Positions 1-5,239 of a stretch of 9,553 nt of DNA are shown piece by piece. The notes under the pieces were generated by a model. It saw only the letters and a program-made list of their open reading frames with translations. It did not search any database and had not been told where the DNA came from. Origin of the DNA: Candidatus Tayloriibacteriota bacterium. GTDB taxonomy: Bacteria > Patescibacteriota > Minisyncoccia > Phycocordibacterales > JARIHA01. The stretch covers positions 1 to 9,553 of the forward strand of contig JARIHA010000032.1 in NCBI GenBank assembly GCA_029288475.1. The letters are read 5' to 3'. The position numbers and the translations under genes are program-made. The stretch's first letter is position 1, and each line of letters opens with the position of its first letter.

Positions 1-70
1 TAGGCAATAAAACATTCTTTCTCCGTCCCAAGCTAAGAGTGAGGACTTCGAAAGAATGTTTTATTGCCTA
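1..70. repeat. 70-nt hairpin module A with conserved loop
   Basis: Positions 1-21 and 50-70 are perfect reverse complements (21 bp) around a 28-nt loop (22-49). The loop holds the core CCCAAGCTAAGAGTGAGG at 27-44, shared exactly with the module at 148-217. Inside the loop, 25-28 (GTCC) can pair with 43-46 (GGAC), giving a short upper stem. The left arm starts at the window edge, so the true stem may be longer. No U-run follows the right arm, and a 28-nt loop is large for an intrinsic terminator. The function is unknown. The structure is read directly from the sequence; any role as RNA or as a DNA hairpin is inference. Confidence 0.9.
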
Positions 71-147
71 TCTATTGATTCTGGTATTCGTATTTCCAAT
101 GAATTTCACTCTTGTGGCAAATTCTTTCAGTTTAGAAAATCAATAGA
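71..147. repeat. Degenerate quasi-palindrome between the two hairpins
   Basis: This 77-nt stretch exactly fills the gap between the two perfect hairpins. Its outermost 10 bases (71-80, TCTATTGATT) are the reverse complement of its last 10 (138-147). A second inner inverted repeat, GAATTT at 101-106 with AAATTC at 119-124, encloses a 12-nt loop. The minus strand of 106-113 reads AAGAGTGA, an 8-mer also present in the conserved loop of the flanking modules. I infer a decayed, inverted third copy of the same module. The inverted repeats are directly visible; the homology is tentative because the middle of both arms no longer matches. Confidence 0.5.
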
Positions 148-217
148 CAACCAGAAAAAAGCTCTTTTTCAACCCCAAGCTAAGAGTGAGGGTTTCAAAA
201 GAGCTTTTTTCTGGTTG
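148..217. repeat. 70-nt hairpin module C with conserved loop
   Basis: Positions 148-168 and 197-217 are perfect reverse complements (21 bp; one further A-T pair at 147/218) around a 28-nt loop (169-196). The loop contains the same 18-nt core (174-191) as the module at 1-70. The upper stem here is 171-175 (AACCC) with 190-194 (GGGTT). Compared with the first copy, the stem differs at nine of 21 left-arm positions, and every one is matched by the compensating change in the right arm. The module ends about 50 nt before rplU. It could lie in the rplU leader, or end an upstream transcript, but the large loop and lack of a clean U-tail argue against a plain terminator. Confidence 0.9.
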
Positions 218-230
218 TTTAACGATTTAC

Positions 231-258
231 TTGCATTATTTTGGCAAATATGTAGAAT
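231..258 (+). promoter_or_regulatory. Possible rplU promoter
   Basis: TTGCAT (231-236) and TAGAAT (253-258) are separated by 16 nt and resemble -35/-10 boxes. Transcription would begin only a few bases before the rplU ATG, which fits poorly with the AAAGGA ribosome-binding site at 259-264. Transcription from upstream of the window is an equally good possibility. Confidence 0.3.
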
Positions 259-268
259 AAAGGACATT

Positions 269-586
269 ATGGAATTTTCAGTAATCCAAACAGGTGGAAA
301 GCAGTACAAAGTATCTGCAGGAGATACCCTAAAGATCGAGAAGATCACGGGTGATTTCAAGAAGGGTGATAAGATCACTTTTGATAAGGTATTGCTTTGG
401 GATAATGGAAAGGATACTACAATAGGAGCTCCCTTCATTTCAGGGGCAAAAGTACTCGCTACTCTCGAGGAAATAGGACGAAGCGCTAAGGTGAACGTCA
501 TCAAGTACAAGCAAAAGAGCCGATATTTCAAAAAGAACGGCCACCGACAGCCATACTTTAAGGTAAAGATCGACGCTCTCAAATAA
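269..586 (+). CDS. rplU: 50S ribosomal protein L21
   Basis: This 105-residue protein has the usual L21 length (about 100-105) and carries both family signatures: the N-terminal strand VIQTGGKQYKV (residues 5-15) and the basic C-terminal segment around residues 79-101 with GHRQPYFKVKI. L21 binds 23S rRNA in the large subunit. I chose the ATG at 269 because it matches the conserved L21 N-terminus and has AAAGGA at 259-264. The frame stays open upstream to about 56, but that stretch translates the hairpin region and is not L21-like. In most bacteria rpmA (L27) follows rplU. Here a strong terminator and an unrelated gene follow, so rplU appears to stand alone. It is the only gene in the window with a recognisable Shine-Dalgarno site. 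Confidence 0.97.
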   Translation: MEFSVIQTGGKQYKVSAGDTLKIEKITGDFKKGDKITFDKVLLWDNGKDTTIGAPFISGAKVLATLEEIGRSAKVNVIKYKQKSRYFKKNGHRQPYFKVKIDALK

Positions 587-590
587 TCAC

Positions 591-629
591 AAAAAACCGC
601 ATCTTAAGAGATGCGGTTTTTTGTTTTTT
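591..629. terminator. Intrinsic terminator after rplU
   Basis: A 14-bp perfect stem (591-604 with 609-622) has a TAAG loop, a GC-rich core (CCGCATCT) and a T-run on the right (617-629, interrupted by one G). It begins 4 nt after the rplU stop. The A-run on the left arm would serve as a U-run on the other strand, so it could work in both directions. Confidence 0.93.
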
Positions 630-659
630 AAACATGCACCAAAAATGCATGAGCTAGCG

Positions 660-665
660 TATAAT
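660..665 (+). promoter_or_regulatory. -10 box of the gene at 704
   Basis: A perfect TATAAT at 660-665 lies after the rplU terminator and 38 nt before the next ATG. No good -35 hexamer lies 16-18 nt upstream. A start near 672 would give a leader of about 30 nt with no visible Shine-Dalgarno site. Confidence 0.5.
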
Positions 666-703
666 ACTGTTAAGGTTTAAAAACTATTATTGTATTTTTA
701 CTT

Positions 704-2317
704 ATGAAAAAAACATTATTGAGAACAGTGGGTGGAATTATTCTTTCTTTAGTCATCTTTTTTGGTATAGCAGTGCCTGCTTATGCCGCAGTACCAAACA
801 TCACAAGCGCAAAGATCACTGGTCCCAATACAGTCACCCTTGTTTTTTCTGAAGCGGTAAGTACAAGTATCGGAAGCTATACAAACTTAAGCGGCAATTT
901 AAATGGAAGAAATATTATTGCAGTAAACGGAAGCGGCAGCAACACGATCAATCTTACGTTTGATGGCGGTTCACTTCCTGCCAATGCTACGGGTGGCCTT
1001 ACTATAGGCGGGAGCACAGTCAGTCTGAGTGACAATTCTCCTTTTGGTGGAAGCACGGTCAATATTGCCGATGCACAAATCCCTGTACTTACTTCTTTCA
1101 CTCTTTCTTCAAATAATGTAAACAATACGCTTGCGGGAGTAGGAAATGTTATCATGATTAGTTTTACTGTTAATGAACCAGTAGTTTCTCCGAGTGTCAC
1201 TGTTGACGGTCATGCTCTTTCTATAAATGGTTCTGGGAATGGCCCTTTTACCGCTCAGTACACGCTGACGAGCAATGACAGCAGTGCTTCTATTCCTGTC
1301 GCTCTTAGTTTCAATGATTACGCAAATAACAGCGGTAGAGTAAGTATGATAATGGGGAATCAAAGTACTGCTGGCACTTCTATTGCTTCGATTACTTCAA
1401 ATGCCAACACCATTGGTTCTCTTAAGATAGGCGATTCAATTTATTTCACTCTGACTCCTGCGACAATATCGCCAAATGCTACGATTTCAGGTTCATACAA
1501 CAATGTACCTCTTTCTTGGACAACGCAGAATAATGGCCAGACCTATAACGCAACCTATACGGTCATTGGAGGAAACAATGATGCAACCAGTCCTCTTCAA
1601 ATAAGCAATGTAACCCTTACTGATGTTACGGGTTCTGTTAGTGCTCCTGCATCAGGAAATGATATTTTGAGAACTATCGATGCTCACGGGCCTCTTGTGT
1701 CTGAAGTTTCTCCTGTGTTAAATCCAAGTGCAAATTCAACTCCATCATATGTATTTAGTTCGAGTGAAAACGGTACTATTACTTATGGCGGTGATTGTTC
1801 GAGTGGAACGGTCAATGCTTCTGCGGGCAACAATACAATTATCTTTAATCCGCTTGCCATTGGTCTTCACAATAATTGTGTTATTGCTGTTCGCGATTAT
1901 GCAGGTAATACGGGTAACCAAATGCTGGTCACTCCATTTAGCGTAACTTCTACTGTTGCATCATCAGTAGTTCCCACTTCCTCACCTTCTACGTCGAGCG
2001 GCACAACTGGAGTGACTTCAACTTCAGCTGCTATCCAAAGCTTATTGGCTCAGATCGCTTCTTTGCAAAATCAATCTTCTACAGTGCCGGCTGCGGCTTC
2101 GATTTACAAATTTAATAATCCTTTGGATTTAGGTTCAAAGGGTGAAGATGTACGTCAGCTCCAGCTTCGCCTTACTGCTGAGGGTGTTTATAGCGGACCT
2201 GCAAATGGTACCTATGGTCCGCTTACTGAAGCAGCAGTGAAGCACTATCAGAAAGCCCATGGCCTGTCTCAACTTGGAAATGTGGGGCCGGGAACAAGAG
2301 CGGCACTTAATGGCTAG
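704..2317 (+). CDS. Secreted Ig-like protein with C-terminal peptidoglycan-binding domain
   Basis: This 537-residue protein is exported. It has a basic N-terminus, a hydrophobic core and a likely signal-peptidase site after AYA (residue 28). Residues 29-125 resemble a SwmB/Big-type beta-sandwich (VTLVFSEAV). About 126-220 and 225-325 look like two more beta-rich Ig-like domains. Residues 326-415 form a fourth with a likely Cys365-Cys392 disulfide and the motif VRDYAGNTG. A Ser/Thr linker (416-440) and a short helix (LLAQIASLQNQ, 447-457) precede a PG_binding_1 repeat at 468-537 (LGSKGEDVRQLQLRL, GTYGPLTEAAVKHYQ, GPGTRAALNG). It probably anchors a surface structure to peptidoglycan; the specific role is unknown. 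No catalytic domain is visible. No Shine-Dalgarno site precedes the ATG. Confidence 0.88.
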   Translation: MKKTLLRTVGGIILSLVIFFGIAVPAYAAVPNITSAKITGPNTVTLVFSEAVSTSIGSYTNLSGNLNGRNIIAVNGSGSNTINLTFDGGSLPANATGGLTIGGSTVSLSDNSPFGGSTVNIADAQIPVLTSFTLSSNNVNNTLAGVGNVIMISFTVNEPVVSPSVTVDGHALSINGSGNGPFTAQYTLTSNDSSASIPVALSFNDYANNSGRVSMIMGNQSTAGTSIASITSNANTIGSLKIGDSIYFTLTPATISPNATISGSYNNVPLSWTTQNNGQTYNATYTVIGGNNDATSPLQISNVTLTDVTGSVSAPASGNDILRTIDAHGPLVSEVSPVLNPSANSTPSYVFSSSENGTITYGGDCSSGTVNASAGNNTIIFNPLAIGLHNNCVIAVRDYAGNTGNQMLVTPFSVTSTVASSVVPTSSPSTSSGTTGVTSTSAAIQSLLAQIASLQNQSSTVPAAASIYKFNNPLDLGSKGEDVRQLQLRLTAEGVYSGPANGTYGPLTEAAVKHYQKAHGLSQLGNVGPGTRAALNG

Positions 2318-2326
2318 TGAAAGGTG

Positions 2327-2335
2327 TGATATATT
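2327..2335 (+). promoter_or_regulatory. Possible extended -10 promoter of the flavin cluster
   Basis: TGATATATT fits an extended -10 element (TG, one base, then TATATT at 2330-2335). A start near 2342 would leave a leader of about 22 nt before the ATG at 2364. No clear -35 box and no terminator between 2317 and 2364 are seen, so read-through from the upstream gene is also possible. Confidence 0.4.
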
Positions 2336-2363
2336 AATATAGTTAATTCATTTAATTTAATTC

Positions 2364-2837
2364 ATGAAATATCTTAAACAAATCATCATATCAGCACTCG
2401 TGATCATCGTATTCATTGCTTATGCGGTGTATTATCGAACAAATAATGCAAGCACAGCATATGTGGCACCTACTCCAACGCCAACTTCTACAGATAATGG
2501 CCAAACCGTTGGAACAACAGGTCCGACCCCAACGCCGACACCTACTTCACAGTATAAGGATGGTACCTATACTGGAAAAGTTGCAGATGCATATTTTGGA
2601 AATCTTCAAGTAAAAGCGATAGTAACAGGTGGAAAATTGGCAGATGTTCAGTTCTTGCAGTACCCAAATGACAATACAGAATCAAAACAGATCAATACTC
2701 GCTCAAACGCACTTCTTAAGACTGAAGCGATCCAGTCACAGAGCGCTCAGGTCAATGTTGTTTCTGGAGCAACTCAGTCAAGCCAGGCTTTTGTAGAATC
2801 TCTCAAATCAGCTCTTTCTCAGGCTGTTAACGCTTAA
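2364..2837 (+). CDS. Membrane-anchored FMN-binding domain protein
   Basis: A 157-residue protein with three parts: an uncleaved N-terminal membrane anchor (about residues 6-24, basic start), a Pro/Thr-rich spacer with two PTPTP runs (residues 36-62), and an FMN_bind domain (about 64-155, the NqrC/RnfG family). The domain starts with YKDGTYTGKV and ends with VVSGATQSSQAF. In this family the Thr of SGAT, here Thr137, is joined to FMN through a phosphoester bond made by ApbE. The next gene encodes ApbE, starting 8 nt downstream, which strongly supports this protein as its substrate. By the positive-inside rule the FMN domain should face outside, on a flexible stalk, as a one-electron carrier. 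No Shine-Dalgarno site is visible. Confidence 0.9.
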   Translation: MKYLKQIIISALVIIVFIAYAVYYRTNNASTAYVAPTPTPTSTDNGQTVGTTGPTPTPTPTSQYKDGTYTGKVADAYFGNLQVKAIVTGGKLADVQFLQYPNDNTESKQINTRSNALLKTEAIQSQSAQVNVVSGATQSSQAFVESLKSALSQAVNA

Positions 2838-2845
2838 CCTTAACC

Positions 2846-3601
2846 ATGAGGCAAACCAGAGTATTAATGGGAATGCCCATCACTGTAGAGGTGGTAGATG
2901 ATGATGCTGAAGAGGCGATCAATGCGGTGTATTCATATTTTGAGTATGTCGATGAAAAATTTAGCACTTACAAAGATACGAGCGAAATAAGCCAGATCAA
3001 TAAAGGCCTTTTGAAGCCGGAGCAATTCAGCTCTGATATGAACGAAATATTTGATCTATCCCAGAGAACAAAAGAAGAGTCTCATGGCTACTTCGATATT
3101 TCTCGCGGAGAAGGTGACGGCTATGATCCATCAGGTATCGTGAAGGGCTGGGCGATTTACAATGCTGCAAAACTTCTTCAAAGCATAGGATTCCATAATT
3201 TTTTTGTTGATGCGGGTGGGGATATTCAGGTATCAGGAAAGAATGCTGAAGGAAAAACATGGACTGTAGGCATTCGCGATCCTTTTGATAAGACCCAACA
3301 GAAGATCGTAAAGAAACTCTTTATTCAGAGCGAAGGCGTGGCAACATCCGGTACATATATTCGAGGCCAGCATATTTATAATCCCAAAGAGAGGGCTTCT
3401 CGCATTACTGATATTGTGAGCCTTACAGTGATTGGCCCAAATGTCTATGAAGCAGATCGCTTTGCAACTGCCGCATTTGCCATGGGCAGGGCAGGCATTC
3501 AGTTTATTGAGGGGCTCGAAGGTTTTGAAGGTTACTTGATAGATACAGAAGGAATTGCCACTATGACTAGTGGTTTTGAACGGTATACGAAAGAGCGATA
3601 A
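2846..3601 (+). CDS. apbE: FAD:protein FMN transferase (ApbE family)
   Basis: The enzyme moves FMN from FAD onto a Thr/Ser of a target protein, releasing AMP, and needs Mg2+. The 251-residue sequence has the ApbE landmarks in order: MGMPITVEV (8-16), EKFSTYKDTSEISQIN (37-52), DPSGIVKGWA (94-103), VDAGGDI (121-127), ATSGTYIRGQHIYNP (166-180) and EADRFATAAFAMG (202-214), in which Asp204 is the expected metal ligand. Most ApbE proteins are exported lipoproteins of about 300-350 residues. This one begins almost directly at the catalytic fold with no signal peptide or lipobox, and an in-frame TAA 15 nt before the ATG rules out a longer start. It lies in an operon between its probable substrate and a membrane flavoprotein. 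Confidence 0.94.
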   Translation: MRQTRVLMGMPITVEVVDDDAEEAINAVYSYFEYVDEKFSTYKDTSEISQINKGLLKPEQFSSDMNEIFDLSQRTKEESHGYFDISRGEGDGYDPSGIVKGWAIYNAAKLLQSIGFHNFFVDAGGDIQVSGKNAEGKTWTVGIRDPFDKTQQKIVKKLFIQSEGVATSGTYIRGQHIYNPKERASRITDIVSLTVIGPNVYEADRFATAAFAMGRAGIQFIEGLEGFEGYLIDTEGIATMTSGFERYTKER

Positions 3602-3611
3602 AAAGATATTG

Positions 3612-3617
3612 TATAAA
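3612..3617 (+). promoter_or_regulatory. -10-like box just before the gene at 3626
   Basis: TATAAA lies 8 nt before the ATG in the 24-nt gap after apbE, a spacing that would give a leaderless or nearly leaderless transcript. There is no matching -35 box. It could simply be AT-rich spacer within the operon. Confidence 0.25.
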
Positions 3618-3625
3618 TTATACGC

Positions 3626-5173
3626 ATGAATATCATAAAAAGATTACTTCGGCCAATAGACAATTTTCTCGACAGGACAACAATGTATCGTCTAGTGGTC
3701 TATGTATTGTGCGCTTATTTGATCATCGCATTTATTTTCAGTGCATTTGGACTTCTTTCTTTCTCAGCTATTTCACTAGTCATTTCTTCCATCATTATTC
3801 TTGCTGTTTGTTGGATAACAAACAAGCTCTTTTCCTATTCTTTCAATGCTCCGGCAAACGTTGAATCAATCTACATTACGGCTTTAATTCTTGCCTTGAT
3901 TATCACGCCGCCTCAAGTTGGCGCATTCCTTACTTACTTATCTCTTGCGGCATGGGCATCAGTGTGGGCGATGGCTTCCAAGTATATCTTTGCAATCGGT
4001 AAAAAACATCTCTTTAATCCTGCCGCATTTGGAGTTTTAATAACGGCTTTCGTTCTCAATCAATCTGCAAGCTGGTGGATAGGCACTCACTGGCTCATGC
4101 CGTTCGTTTTGATCGGTGGTATTCTTATCATCAGGAAAATACGAAGGGCAGATTTGTTCTGGGCATTTTTTATTGCGGCGGCGATCAGTATTTTGCTCGG
4201 AGGACTACTTCGAGGTTTCGATGTTGTCAGTGTGGCTCAAAAAGCTCTTCTCGATTCTCCACTTTTATTCTTCTCTTTTGTAATGATCACCGAGCCGTTG
4301 ACTACGCCGCCAACTCGAAAGCTCAGAATAGCTTACGGAGCACTGGTCGGGCTTATCTTTGCACCCTCTATTCATATTGGGGGAATATACTCTACTCCCG
4401 AGCTCGCTCTTATTGTAGGCAATGTCTTTTCTTATTTGGTCAGTCCAAAGCAAAAGCTTTTACTTAAGCTAAAAGAGAAGATACAGCTCACCCCCGATGT
4501 ATTTGAATTGGTGTTTCAGACAGACAAAAAACTTCCTTTTAAGCCCGGGCAGTATATGGAGTGGACATTGGCTCATCAGACTCCAGATAATAGAGGCAAT
4601 CGAAGATATTTTACTATTGCTTCTTCTCCCACCGAAAAAGATATTAAAATGGGTGTGAAGTTTTACAAGGATTCAAGCAGTTATAAGAACAAACTTCAAG
4701 ATTTGAAAGAGGGTGATGTGGTAGTGGCTTCCCAGCTCGCGGGAGACTTCGTATTGCCGACAGATAAAAGCAAGAAATTAGTATTCTTGGCAGGAGGTAT
4801 CGGAGTGACGCCGTTTAAGAGTATGATCCAGTATATGATGGACACCGGAGAAAAACGTCCTATTGTATTTTTGTACTCAAACAAGACAGTTGCAGACATT
4901 GCGTATAAAGAATTTTTTGATCGGGCTGAAAAACAGCTTGGAATAAAAATGGTCTACGTGGTAGGGAACAGCGAGGGTGATCGCGCTACGCGATTTATCA
5001 GAGCGGCTGTCATTGATATGGATTTACTCATGAGCGAAGTGCCTGATTACAAGGAAAGGGTCTTTTACGTATCAGGACCGCGGGTAATGGTCACCGCTTT
5101 TCAAGAAATCTTAGGAACAATAGGCGTTAAGCCAGAGCACATTAAAACCGACTTTTTCCCAGGTTTTGTATAG
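3626..5173 (+). CDS. NqrB/RnfD-like membrane domain fused to FAD/NAD(P)H reductase domain
   Basis: In this 515-residue fusion, residues 1-272 hold about eight to ten membrane segments of the NQR2/RnfD/RnfE type, recognised by KKHLFNPAAFG (126-136) and FVMITEPLTTPPTRK with YGALVGL (218-243), the counterpart of MATDPVT in NqrB/RnfD. Residues 275-515 form a ferredoxin-reductase-like module: FAD motif RRYFTIASSP (326-335), NAD(P)H-pyrophosphate motif FLAGGIGVTPF (387-397), VSGPRVM (482-488) and C-terminal FFPGF. No 2Fe-2S domain is present, and the SGAT flavin site of NqrB/RnfD is missing. It probably takes electrons from NAD(P)H in the cytosol and passes them across the membrane to the FMN-binding protein encoded two genes upstream. 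The roles of the domains are family knowledge; the pathway is inference. Confidence 0.9.
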   Translation: MNIIKRLLRPIDNFLDRTTMYRLVVYVLCAYLIIAFIFSAFGLLSFSAISLVISSIIILAVCWITNKLFSYSFNAPANVESIYITALILALIITPPQVGAFLTYLSLAAWASVWAMASKYIFAIGKKHLFNPAAFGVLITAFVLNQSASWWIGTHWLMPFVLIGGILIIRKIRRADLFWAFFIAAAISILLGGLLRGFDVVSVAQKALLDSPLLFFSFVMITEPLTTPPTRKLRIAYGALVGLIFAPSIHIGGIYSTPELALIVGNVFSYLVSPKQKLLLKLKEKIQLTPDVFELVFQTDKKLPFKPGQYMEWTLAHQTPDNRGNRRYFTIASSPTEKDIKMGVKFYKDSSSYKNKLQDLKEGDVVVASQLAGDFVLPTDKSKKLVFLAGGIGVTPFKSMIQYMMDTGEKRPIVFLYSNKTVADIAYKEFFDRAEKQLGIKMVYVVGNSEGDRATRFIRAAVIDMDLLMSEVPDYKERVFYVSGPRVMVTAFQEILGTIGVKPEHIKTDFFPGFV

Positions 5174-5178
5174 GCTAT

Positions 5179-5208
5179 TTGACAAAATACGGACTTTTGT
5201 TATATAAT
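5179..5208 (+). promoter_or_regulatory. Consensus sigma70-type promoter of the helicase gene
   Basis: TTGACA at 5179-5184 and TATAAT at 5203-5208 are both perfect hexamers with an 18-nt spacer. A start near 5215 gives a leader of about 25 nt. This separates the helicase from the flavin cluster, whose last stop codon is only 6 nt before the -35 box. Confidence 0.88.
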
Positions 5209-5239
5209 ATGGACTTAATAAACCTAAATCTCATATTAC

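Noticed and set aside
101..124. Stand-alone small hairpin as a terminator
   Set aside because: Its stem is only 6 A/T-rich base pairs with no U-run. It makes better sense as the inner part of the quasi-palindrome at 71-147.
1..217. Integron attC sites
   Set aside because: The stems are perfect, without the extrahelical bases and conserved end boxes (RYYYAAC/GTTRRRY) of attC, and the conserved part is the loop rather than the ends. No integrase gene is present.
1..217. CRISPR array
   Set aside because: There are only two full copies, the arms are self-complementary and variable rather than constant repeats, and no cas gene is present.
148..268. Autoregulatory ribosomal-protein leader of rplU
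   Set aside because: The same fold with the same loop also occurs 150 nt further upstream in a different context. A leader would normally be single and have a conserved stem next to the gene.
56..268. Upstream extension of the L21 reading frame
   Set aside because: The translation runs through the hairpins and is unlike L21. The ATG at 269 matches the family start and has a Shine-Dalgarno site.
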